DNA of 21,221 nucleotides, from positions 1 to 21,221 of the forward strand of contig CALISI010000012.1 in the NCBI GenBank assembly GCA_938041695.1. Reading direction: 5' to 3'. This stretch comes from an uncultured Actinomyces sp. (GTDB lineage Bacteria; Actinomycetota; Actinomycetes; Actinomycetales; Actinomycetaceae). Both the position numbers and the translations under genes were made by a program. This document shows, in pieces, positions 1 through 6,825 of the stretch (its first letter is position 1; every line of letters starts with the position of its first letter). A model generated the notes under the pieces. That model worked only from the letters and a program-made list of their open reading frames with translations, searched no databases and was not told the origin of the DNA.

Positions 1-50
1 AAAACACTATGACCCCCACCACACACCCCACAAACCCAACAAACACAACG

Positions 51-84
51 AAAAGAGGGCGTCCGATTCTCATCGGACGCCCTC
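51..84 (-). terminator. Intrinsic terminator of tyrS
   Basis: A perfect 13-bp stem (arms 55-67 and 72-84, 4-base loop) lies 13 bases past the tyrS stop codon. Read on the minus strand it is followed by TTTT and a further T/G-rich run, the classic intrinsic terminator layout. It closes the leftward arginine/tyrS gene group. Confidence 0.93.
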
Positions 85-97
85 CTCTGCGGAAGCG

Positions 98-1360
98 TTA
101 GCTCAGTTCGAGCACGGCGAGGTTCTTGCGACCCTTACGAATGAGAGCCAGTCCACCCGCAAGCACGTCCTCGTCACGCAGGACAGCTTCGGCGTCCTCC
201 ACCTTGACGTTATTGATAGAGGCTCCGCCGGAGGAGATCGTGCGACGCGCAGCCGTCTTCCCCTTCTCGAAACCGAGAGCAACGAGCGCATCGGCCACGG
301 TCGACTCACCGATGGTAACCGACGCGCGCGGGAGGTCGGCAGTCGCAGCTGCCAGGGTAGCCTCGTCCAGATCCCGGATGTCACCGCCACCCCAGAGGGC
401 ATCGGTCGCGGCGAGAACACGCTGAAGCTGCTCGCTGCCGTGCACAAGCTCGGTGACGGAGGCAGCGAGGGCTTTCTGCGCAGCGCGCTGGTGGGGACGC
501 TCAGCGACCTCAACAGCCAGTGCCTCGATCTCCTCACGCGACTTAAACGTGAAGATCTTCAGGAAGCGCACAACATCATCGTCCGCGACCTGGAGCCAGA
601 ACTGGTAGAAGGCGTACGGTGTCATCATCTCCGGGTCGAGCCAGATGGCACCACCCTCGGACTTACCGAACTTCGTGCCGTCCGCCTTCGTGATGATCGG
701 GGTCGTCATGACGTGGGTGTCAACGCCCTCAACCTTACGGATCAGGTCGACACCGCCGACCATGTTGCCCCACTGGTCGTTTCCGCCGGTCTCAAGCGTG
801 CACCCGTGGCGACGGTAGAGCTCAAGGAAGTCGTTGGCCTGGAGTACCTGGTAGGAGAACTCCGTGTAGGAGATACCCTCATCCGATGCGATGCGACGCG
901 CGACGATGTCCTTGTTGAGCATCGTGCCCACACGGAAGTACTTGCCGATGGTGCGCAGCAGATCGATGGCGCTCATCTCCTGGGTCCAGTCCAGGTTGTT
1001 CACCATCGTCGCGGCGGCAGGCCCCTCAAAATCAAGGAAGCGAGAGATCTGCGAACGCAGGCGGTCAGCCCATCCCTTGACGACCTCGGTCGACTGGAGC
1101 TGGCGTTCGCCGCTCTGGCGCGGGTCGCCGATCTGCCCAGTCGCACCGCCCACGAGCGCGAGCGGCCGATGGCCAGCGAGCTGCAGGTGGCGCATGACGA
1201 TCAGCTGCACGAGGTGGCCGTGATGAAGGGAAGGGGCAGTCGGGTCATAGCCGCAATAGAAGGTGACAGGTCCGGCGTTGAGGTGCTCACGAAGCGCCTC
1301 GAGGTCGGTGTGCTGAGCGAGCAGCCCACGCCACTGCAGTTCGTCCAGGATATCTGTCAC
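98..1360 (-). CDS. tyrS: Tyrosine--tRNA ligase (TyrRS, class Ic)
   Basis: Cytoplasmic enzyme charging tRNA-Tyr with tyrosine using ATP. The 420-aa product has the usual bacterial length. Visible landmarks are the tyrosine/ATP site YCGYDPTAPSLHHGH (residues 35-49, with the HIGH-like HHGH), the block TEFSYQVLQAND with GGNDQWGN (166-199), the KFGKS form of the KMSKS loop (230-234) and a C-terminal S4 RNA-binding domain ending in IRKGRKNLAVLEL. The start is GTG at 1358-1360, preceded by a strong GGAAGG Shine-Dalgarno 8-9 bases upstream. It lies 70 bases after argH on the same strand and could be read from the arg transcript or from its own weak promoter in that gap; no clear promoter was seen. 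A strong terminator follows it. Confidence 0.97.
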   Translation of the reverse strand: MTDILDELQWRGLLAQHTDLEALREHLNAGPVTFYCGYDPTAPSLHHGHLVQLIVMRHLQLAGHRPLALVGGATGQIGDPRQSGERQLQSTEVVKGWADRLRSQISRFLDFEGPAAATMVNNLDWTQEMSAIDLLRTIGKYFRVGTMLNKDIVARRIASDEGISYTEFSYQVLQANDFLELYRRHGCTLETGGNDQWGNMVGGVDLIRKVEGVDTHVMTTPIITKADGTKFGKSEGGAIWLDPEMMTPYAFYQFWLQVADDDVVRFLKIFTFKSREEIEALAVEVAERPHQRAAQKALAASVTELVHGSEQLQRVLAATDALWGGGDIRDLDEATLAAATADLPRASVTIGESTVADALVALGFEKGKTAARRTISSGGASINNVKVEDAEAVLRDEDVLAGGLALIRKGRKNLAVLELS

Positions 1361-1430
1361 GAAAGTTGTCCTTCCTTGCGGATTCGACGGATGAATACCG
1401 TCTTAGTGTATCGGCTTGCGAGTAGGGGCG

Positions 1431-2858
1431 TTAACGAAGCGCCGAGGCCGCCCACGTGCGCGCTTGCGCGAGGGCAGCCTCGGCCTCGGCGATCTGCTCG
1501 CGCACCCGCTCGGGGGCTGTACCGCCACGCCCACGACGCGCACCCACGGAACCTTCGACGGTGAGCACGGAGCGCACCTCGGGGGTCAGGAACGACGAGG
1601 CCTGGGCGAGCTCCTCATCGCTCAAGTCGGCGAGCTCCACTCCCCTGGCCTCGGCCAGGCGCACGCACGCACCGGAAATCTCGTGCGCATCACGGAAGGG
1701 CACCCCCTGCTTGACGAGCCACTCTGCGATGTCGGTAGCAAGCGAGAAGCCCTGGGGTGCCAGCTCCTCGAGGCGCTGAAGATGAATGGTCATCGTGTCG
1801 ATCATGCCAGCGACAGCGGGACAGAGAACGTCGAGGGTGTCGATCTGATCAAACACCGGCTCTTTGTCCTCTTGGAGATCGCGATCATACGCGAGCGGAA
1901 TACCCTTGAGGACCGCGAGCAAGCCAGTCAGATCACCGATCAGGCGGCCGGCCTTGCCGCGGGCAAGCTCCGCAACGTCAGGATTCTTCTTCTGAGGCAT
2001 GATCGACGAACCCGTGGAGTAGGAGTCGTCCAGCGTCACGTAGCCGAACTCCTTGGTATTCCAGATGACAATCTCCTCGCACAGGCGCGAAATATCGATG
2101 CCGATCTGAGCGCACACGAAGGAGAACTCGGCGACAACGTCGCGCGAAGCAGTACCGTCGATCGAGTTTTCAACGGAATCGGAAAAGCCCAGTGCAGCAG
2201 CAATCCGGCAAGGATCCATGCCGAGCGTGTTACCGGCCAGGGCACCGGATCCATACGGCGAGATCGCCGCACGCTTGTCCCAGTCACGCAGACGCGCGAC
2301 GTCACGAAGCAGCGGCCACACGTGCGCCATCAGATGGTGCGCAACAAGAACGGGCTGGGCATGCTGCATATGAGTGCGACCCGGCATAACGGCGTCACCG
2401 GCACGGACCGCCTGGCTGAGTAGAGCCTGCGCGATATCCAGGACGCGACCCGCCAGGTGACGGGCCTCCTCGCGCAGGTACACGCGAATCAGCGTTGCAA
2501 TCTGGTCATTACGGGAGCGGCCAGCTCGCAGCTTGCCTCCCAACGTGGCCCCAGCGCGCTCAATCAAGCCACGTTCCAACGCCGTATGCACATCCTCGTC
2601 GTCAACAGAGGGCACAAAGGCGCCCGAAGCGACATCGGCATCAAGGCGAGCCAAAGCATCGTGCATGTCCGCGCATTCCTGGTCGGTCAGCAGCCCAACG
2701 CGATGCAGCTCGTCAGCATGCGCGTGCGAACCTGCGATATCCACGTGCGCCAGGCGGAAGTCGAAGTGCGTCGACACGCTCAACGCAGCAAGTGCCTGCG
2801 AAGGCCCTCCAGAAAAACGGCCACCCCACAGGGAGACGTGCGTTTCGGACTGCGACAT
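1431..2858 (-). CDS. argH: Argininosuccinate lyase
   Basis: Last step of arginine synthesis: cleaves argininosuccinate into arginine and fumarate. The 475-aa product belongs to the fumarase/aspartase superfamily. The family signature GSSIMPQKKNPD is at residues 283-294 and holds the catalytic serine loop. RTHMQHAQP (161-169) holds the conserved histidine region, and SRNDQ (115-119) is part of the substrate site. ATG start at 2858 with GGAGGAAC just upstream. It is unusually separated from argG by a membrane-protein gene, whose stop is 43 bases upstream. The short gap suggests argH can be co-transcribed with that gene. Confidence 0.97.
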   Translation of the reverse strand: MSQSETHVSLWGGRFSGGPSQALAALSVSTHFDFRLAHVDIAGSHAHADELHRVGLLTDQECADMHDALARLDADVASGAFVPSVDDEDVHTALERGLIERAGATLGGKLRAGRSRNDQIATLIRVYLREEARHLAGRVLDIAQALLSQAVRAGDAVMPGRTHMQHAQPVLVAHHLMAHVWPLLRDVARLRDWDKRAAISPYGSGALAGNTLGMDPCRIAAALGFSDSVENSIDGTASRDVVAEFSFVCAQIGIDISRLCEEIVIWNTKEFGYVTLDDSYSTGSSIMPQKKNPDVAELARGKAGRLIGDLTGLLAVLKGIPLAYDRDLQEDKEPVFDQIDTLDVLCPAVAGMIDTMTIHLQRLEELAPQGFSLATDIAEWLVKQGVPFRDAHEISGACVRLAEARGVELADLSDEELAQASSFLTPEVRSVLTVEGSVGARRGRGGTAPERVREQIAEAEAALAQARTWAASALR

Positions 2859-2901
2859 GAGGTTCCTCCTGGGTCGGTAACGACGGTGCTATCTCTCTCG
2901 T

Positions 2902-4257
2902 TTAAGAATATTCGAGATGCTGGCGAGCTGCCGAAGGCCACACCACTGGGACCTCGCCACGCACCTTCACCCACGTCGCGATCATCACGAAGAGCATCCA
3001 GTTGCCTTCGAAAAGCATGCGCGACTCCGTGAAGGACTGGATGAACATCGCGATGATGATGACGGCGGGAATGACATCCCACAGGTTGTCGTCGATATGA
3101 GCCACCGCGACTTTCACGACGCGGTACAGCGTCCAGACAATCGCAACGGTGATCATGGCGGCGCCGACAAAACCCGTTGTCAGAGCAGCCTCCACGTAGA
3201 CGTTGTGTGCCTGATTGGTCGGCGTGCCATCCGGACGGATAACGAGCGACGCAAATGGCTCCATCTGCGTGGGCCACCCAATGAACCAACCCCAACCACA
3301 GATCGGACGCTGCGCAACCAGTGGAGCAACGGCATGCCAGATGACGGAGCGCCCGCTCATGTCAGGACTACGACCGAAAGCATCGGCAATCATATGACGA
3401 CAGAAGAATGCTGCGATCGCAGTGACAACACCGAACCCGGCGAAACCGCCGACGACTCGGAGACGAAGGCGCTCCGGAACCCGACGCTGGACGACAAGAC
3501 CCGCGATCACAAGCAGGCATCCAACCGTGGAGAGCGCAACCGTCGCGGACTGCGTCAGTAACAGGACACCACCGCATGCGCCGAGCCACAGACATGTCGC
3601 AAGGCGCGATCGCTTCGTCTGCATATAGCGCAGAATCAGGCACACCGCCAGCAACAACGCGACAAATGCGAGGGGATTCCTATTACCGGGAAAACCCTGG
3701 ATAGGCCCTCCCTTGAGAAGCATGCCATCGATCCAGTAGTAGGAGGCAGGGAGGAGACCCCTCCCCCACATGATCGGAGGAGCCAGAGGACCGTGCCCGA
3801 AGAAGGCAACCAACGCCTCGAGAATGAAAGAAGAGCCGATGATCCATTGGAATGCCAGAATCAACGCACCAACGAGCTCCGTGAGCGGCAGTGCAACGGC
3901 CACGGCTATCGATACAAGCGTCAGGGACACCGACAAAACGGTGTATTCGGCACTGAGCAACGGCGCCACCGACCATGCGCACGAGAGCGCACACCAGGCG
4001 ACGAACAGACATGTCGTCGTCGGGAAGCGACGAAGCAAGAGTGAGCGGCCCGAGATACGGAAGAGCACGACGAAGGAAACAAGCAGAATCAGCATTGGCA
4101 CGAGCGAACCAATATCGCCGAAGATGCCACGAATTCCCTTACCGGCAAAGCCAACGAAGAACATCGCAGCAACCGTATAGCGCATCATGCGCGTGCGCAG
4201 GGCATCATCTCCGTCGGTCCCCACGGCATCACTCACAGTGCTCGCCTCATACGTCAT
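2902..4257 (-). CDS. O-antigen ligase/Wzy-like polytopic membrane protein
   Basis: A 451-aa integral membrane protein with roughly ten hydrophobic segments, starting about residue 26. It resembles the O-antigen ligase/polymerase (Wzy_C, PF04932) family, which joins lipid-linked surface glycans. Supporting motifs are GFPGNRNPLAF in a mid-protein segment, GRSVIWHAV then RPICGWGWFIGW, and NQAHNVYVEAALTTGFVGA near the C-terminus, the AHN...G..G pattern typical of this family's large extracytoplasmic loop. The substrate cannot be told; in a Gram-positive actinobacterium a capsule or wall polysaccharide is likelier than LPS. ATG 4257 has no Shine-Dalgarno but has TAGTGT seven bases upstream (possible leaderless start). 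GTG 4236 with GAGG eight bases upstream is the alternative. No other glycan genes are nearby. Confidence 0.8.
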   Translation of the reverse strand: MTYEASTVSDAVGTDGDDALRTRMMRYTVAAMFFVGFAGKGIRGIFGDIGSLVPMLILLVSFVVLFRISGRSLLLRRFPTTTCLFVAWCALSCAWSVAPLLSAEYTVLSVSLTLVSIAVAVALPLTELVGALILAFQWIIGSSFILEALVAFFGHGPLAPPIMWGRGLLPASYYWIDGMLLKGGPIQGFPGNRNPLAFVALLLAVCLILRYMQTKRSRLATCLWLGACGGVLLLTQSATVALSTVGCLLVIAGLVVQRRVPERLRLRVVGGFAGFGVVTAIAAFFCRHMIADAFGRSPDMSGRSVIWHAVAPLVAQRPICGWGWFIGWPTQMEPFASLVIRPDGTPTNQAHNVYVEAALTTGFVGAAMITVAIVWTLYRVVKVAVAHIDDNLWDVIPAVIIIAMFIQSFTESRMLFEGNWMLFVMIATWVKVRGEVPVVWPSAARQHLEYS

Positions 4258-4273
4258 ACACGAAACACTAAGC

Positions 4274-4307
4274 GAGGCGGGAGCAGCCTTCTCGCCGCTC
4301 CCGCCTC
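4274..4307 (-). terminator. Hairpin terminator after argG
   Basis: An 11-bp perfect inverted repeat (GAGGCGGGAGC at 4274-4284 with its complement at 4297-4307, 12-base loop) sits 50 bases past the argG stop, between argG and the membrane-protein gene. The T-rich tail on the minus strand is weak, so termination may be partial. Its left end lies next to the putative -10 of the membrane-protein gene. Confidence 0.65.
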
Positions 4308-4356
4308 TTGAAACCCAACTGAGACATTCTCTGTGAGAACGCCCTCAACCAAACGC

Positions 4357-5577
4357 TCAGAAGCCCATGTTCACGCCGAAGCGCACGTCGCGAGCCGCAG
4401 CGAGCTTCGACTGAAGGCCGTAGATATCGATGAAGCCACGCGACGAGGACTGATCGAAGGTATCGCCGGTCTCGTAGGTTGCCAGGTTAAAATCGTAGAG
4501 AGAGGACTCAGAACGGCGTCCGTTCACGGTCGCGCGACCACCGTGGAGCACCATGCGGATATCACCGGAGACATACTGCTGGGTGTGCTCGATGAAGGCG
4601 TCCATCGACTTCTTCAGCGGCGAGTACCACTGTGCCTCATACACGAGCTCACCCCACGTCTGCTCCAGCTGACGCTTGTAGCGACGCTGCATCCGCTCCA
4701 GCGTGACCGCCTCAAGCGCCTGGTGCGCCTCAATGAGCGCGACGGCACCGGGAGCCTCGTAAATCTCACGGGACTTGATTCCGACCAGACGATCCTCGAC
4801 CATGTCAATACGGCCGATACCCTGAGCGCCAGCGCGGCGGTTCATCTCCTGGATGGCCTCGAGCGGCGTGACCGGTCGGCCATCGATGGCGACAGGAATG
4901 CCCTTGTCGAACGTGATGACAACCTCGTCGGGCAGCGGCGGGTAGATCGGATCATCAGTGTAGTTGTAGACGTCCTTCGTCGGAGCATTCCACAGGTCTT
5001 CCAGGAAGCCCGTTTCGATGGCACGACCCCACACGTTCTGATCAATAGAGAACGGGTTGTGCTTCGTCGTCTCAATCGGCAGATTGTGCTTCTCGGCGTA
5101 CTCAATCGCGACGTCACGCGTCAAGGCGAGGTCACGAACCGGGGAAATGCAGTCCATGTCGGGCGCCATCGAGGTAATCGAGACCTCGAAGCGGACCTGG
5201 TCGTTGCCCTTACCCGTGCAACCATGTGCGACCGTCGTCGCACCGAACTCACGCGCAGCCTTCACAAGGTGCTTTGTAATGACGGGACGCGACAGCGCCG
5301 ACACGAGCGGGTACTTGCCTTCGTAGAGCGCGTTTGCCTTCAAAGCGGGCATGCAGTATTCGGTCGCGAATTCGTCGCGCGCATCTGCAACGTACGCTTC
5401 AACGGCTCCACAATCGAGCGCACGCTGACGAATAACCTCAAGGTCCTCGCCGCCCTGGCCGACGTCAACAGCAACAGCGACGACCTCGCGGCCCGTCTGT
5501 TCACCGATCCATCCGATAGCGACAGAGGTGTCCAGACCGCCTGAATACGCCAGGACGACGCGATCTTTGCTCGACAT
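4357..5577 (-). CDS. argG: Argininosuccinate synthase
   Basis: Joins citrulline and aspartate with ATP to make argininosuccinate, the substrate of ArgH. The 406-aa product has the usual length. The ATP-binding PP-loop LAYSGGLDTS is at residues 9-18, and the conserved HGCTGKGNDQVRFE block follows mid-N-terminal. The reading frame is open for 13 codons further upstream, but ATG 5577 is chosen because GGAAGGA lies 6-7 bases before it and the protein then begins right before the PP-loop as in the family. It follows argR by 63 bases and is probably in the same transcript. A hairpin lies downstream. Confidence 0.97.
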   Translation of the reverse strand: MSSKDRVVLAYSGGLDTSVAIGWIGEQTGREVVAVAVDVGQGGEDLEVIRQRALDCGAVEAYVADARDEFATEYCMPALKANALYEGKYPLVSALSRPVITKHLVKAAREFGATTVAHGCTGKGNDQVRFEVSITSMAPDMDCISPVRDLALTRDVAIEYAEKHNLPIETTKHNPFSIDQNVWGRAIETGFLEDLWNAPTKDVYNYTDDPIYPPLPDEVVITFDKGIPVAIDGRPVTPLEAIQEMNRRAGAQGIGRIDMVEDRLVGIKSREIYEAPGAVALIEAHQALEAVTLERMQRRYKRQLEQTWGELVYEAQWYSPLKKSMDAFIEHTQQYVSGDIRMVLHGGRATVNGRRSESSLYDFNLATYETGDTFDQSSSRGFIDIYGLQSKLAAARDVRFGVNMGF

Positions 5578-5619
5578 GTAGGTTCCTTCCAATTGTTGGG
5601 TTCGTGGTGCCCGCACACT

Positions 5620-5633
5620 CTCGTTCGAACGAG
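5620..5633. repeat. 14-bp perfect palindrome between argR and argG
   Basis: CTCGTTCGAACGAG reads identically on both strands and lies in the 63-base argR-argG gap, about 43 bases before the argG start. It could be an operator or a short RNA hairpin. It does not fit the ARG box pattern or the actinobacterial LexA box. Function unknown. Confidence 0.5.
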
Positions 5634-5640
5634 GCCGGGG

Positions 5641-6156
5641 CTAGTTTTCGGGGAGTGCACCGGGTTCTGCGAGGGCCAACAAGGCACGTTCCACCTCGGC
5701 CGCGCCTTCTTCGCTGCGGCAAATAACGAGGATCGTGTCGTCACCGGCGATCGTTCCAGCAATCTCGTCGCGCCTGACTGCGTCGATTGAGGAGGCGAGG
5801 AGGTTCGCCGCCCCGACCTGCGTACGCAGGACCAGCTGGTTCCCCACCTTCACGGAGGTGACCAGGAGAAGCTGACACCATCGCGCAAGACGAACGTTGG
5901 CCGCTTCAGCGTCGTGCGTCAGACCACCATCGTGATCGGGCACCGTGTAGATGAGAGCGCCTGAAGCATCACGAATCTTCGTCGCACGCAGGTCCATCAG
6001 GTCGCGGGACAGGGTCGTCTGGGTAACGTCAATCCCGCGCTCAGCCAAGCGGGCGCGCAGGCCCTCCTGGCTACCGATGGGCTCGGCGGCCAGAAGATCT
6101 CGGATCATCTCGTGCCGCGCACTCTTCGTGCTCGGAAACGCAGGTGTTGCACTCAT
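5641..6156 (-). CDS. argR: Arginine repressor ArgR
   Basis: Arginine-sensing transcriptional repressor of arginine genes, a hexamer when bound to arginine. The N-terminal winged-helix domain includes SQEGLRARLAERGIDVTQ and the recognition segment TTLSRDLMDL. The C-terminal arginine-binding/oligomerisation domain holds GTIAGDDTILVICR. About 171 aa, normal for the family. Two in-frame ATGs exist, 6162 and 6156. I favour 6156 because a perfect TATAAT (6164-6169) ends seven bases upstream, which would give a leaderless mRNA. The alternative 6162 has GAGGG nine bases upstream but would precede the predicted transcription start. An ARG box covers this promoter, implying autorepression. argG follows after 63 bases. 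Confidence 0.95.
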   Translation of the reverse strand: MSATPAFPSTKSARHEMIRDLLAAEPIGSQEGLRARLAERGIDVTQTTLSRDLMDLRATKIRDASGALIYTVPDHDGGLTHDAEAANVRLARWCQLLLVTSVKVGNQLVLRTQVGAANLLASSIDAVRRDEIAGTIAGDDTILVICRSEEGAAEVERALLALAEPGALPEN

Positions 6157-6191
6157 ATGCATTATTATACACCCTCATGCATATAAATAAG
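6156..6191 (-). promoter_or_regulatory. argR promoter with one strong and one weak ARG box
   Basis: Positions 6158-6171 read TGCAT-TATT-ATACA, a match to the ArgR operator pattern TGnAT-wwww-ATnCA. A second, half-conserved box TGCAT-ATAA-ATAAG lies at 6178-6191, centred 20 bp away. The spacing of paired ARG boxes in E. coli argR is similar (established knowledge of that family). The first box contains the minus-strand -10 TATAAT (6169-6164), and its left edge touches the start codon. A bound repressor would block RNA polymerase. The -35 is poor (TTGCTT at best). Confidence 0.75.
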
Positions 6192-6224
6192 CAAGCGGGT
6201 GAGGCAAGTCCCTCACCCGCTTGC
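6191..6224 (-). terminator. Terminator of the flavodoxin-domain gene
   Basis: A 14-bp perfect stem (arms 6191-6204 and 6211-6224, 6-base loop) begins 12 bases past the flavodoxin stop codon. On the minus strand it is followed by TTATTTAT. That T-rich tail is also part of the weak argR ARG box, so terminator and operator share bases. Confidence 0.9.
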
Positions 6225-6235
6225 CGTCAAAACTC

Positions 6236-6724
6236 TCAGGCACGCAGCTGGGCGGCAATCTCATCGGCCCACGCGTCGATAGCGTCCCAATCGCGGAAAT
6301 CACCCTCGACGACACCAGCCAGGCGCGCGATCGAACGTTCACGCAGCGACAGCAGCGCCGGCTTGTAGCGACCAGGGAACGTACGGAGCTCACGGCAATT
6401 GACGTGAGTGAGCAGCGGCCCAACACGGTTAGCGTCCTGCTCAGAATGCTTGGGCACGCCGTTCATACCGACGGAGAAAGCCCAGACCTGCTTGTCACGC
6501 AGCTGATCCTGAAAACGCTCCATAAATTCGTGCGCCTCGGGCATCCATTGAAGGATGTAGACGGCAGAGCCGACGACCACCGCATCGTAAGGATCGACCG
6601 TGGTCACATCAGCGGGTGCAAGACGATCAACGGCAAAATCCGCCGCCTCCAAACGCTTCGCAATGGCGTCGGCGACTTCGTCCGTCGCCCCGTGCTTTGA
6701 TGCTGCAGTAACAAGGATGTGCAT
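6236..6724 (-). CDS. Flavodoxin-domain protein
   Basis: A 162-aa single-domain cytoplasmic protein of the flavodoxin_5/HemG-like group. It opens MHILVTAASKHGATDEVADAI, where residues 6-13 match the FMN phosphate-binding loop. A second conserved patch, YDAVVVGSAVYILQWMPEAHEF, corresponds to the FMN isoalloxazine-contact loop, and the C-terminus has the DFRDWDAIDAWADEI pattern of the family. It probably binds FMN and carries electrons or reduces a small substrate. The physiological partner is unknown, and a HemG-like role in haem synthesis is only a guess. ATG 6724 is chosen over an upstream in-frame start because it begins at the first beta strand. No Shine-Dalgarno; TACCAT lies six bases upstream, so it may be leaderless. 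It occupies the place where argCJBDF lie in other actinobacteria. Confidence 0.85.
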   Translation of the reverse strand: MHILVTAASKHGATDEVADAIAKRLEAADFAVDRLAPADVTTVDPYDAVVVGSAVYILQWMPEAHEFMERFQDQLRDKQVWAFSVGMNGVPKHSEQDANRVGPLLTHVNCRELRTFPGRYKPALLSLRERSIARLAGVVEGDFRDWDAIDAWADEIAAQLRA

Positions 6725-6743
6725 GTACCCATGGTAAAGCGAA

Positions 6744-6810
6744 GACCGGTCGAATCGGTGGGCGCAACGCCCCAAATGAGTGGGGTGCCACACCACCGAT
6801 CCGACCGGTC
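6744..6810 (-). terminator. Nested hairpin after pheT
   Basis: Large imperfect inverted repeat between pheT and the flavodoxin gene. The outer arms are GACCGGTC (6744-6751 and 6803-6810) plus ATCGGTG/CACCGAT (6754-6760 and 6794-6800). An inner stem CCCCA/TGGGG lies at 6770-6785. It starts 16 bases past the pheT stop and probably ends pheST transcription, although the trailing T-run on the minus strand is short and interrupted. Confidence 0.6.
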
Positions 6811-6825
6811 GAGCGCCAGAGTTGA

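Noticed and set aside
1361..1430. T-box or other riboswitch ahead of tyrS
   Set aside because: The gap is only 70 bases and shows neither the T-box bulge motif nor a specifier stem; it is too short for one.
440..1564. 374-codon plus-strand open frame
   Set aside because: Antisense to tyrS and the end of argH; no ribosome site or domain; shadow of the real genes.
4333..5544. 403-codon plus-strand open frame
   Set aside because: Mirrors argG almost end to end; no family features.
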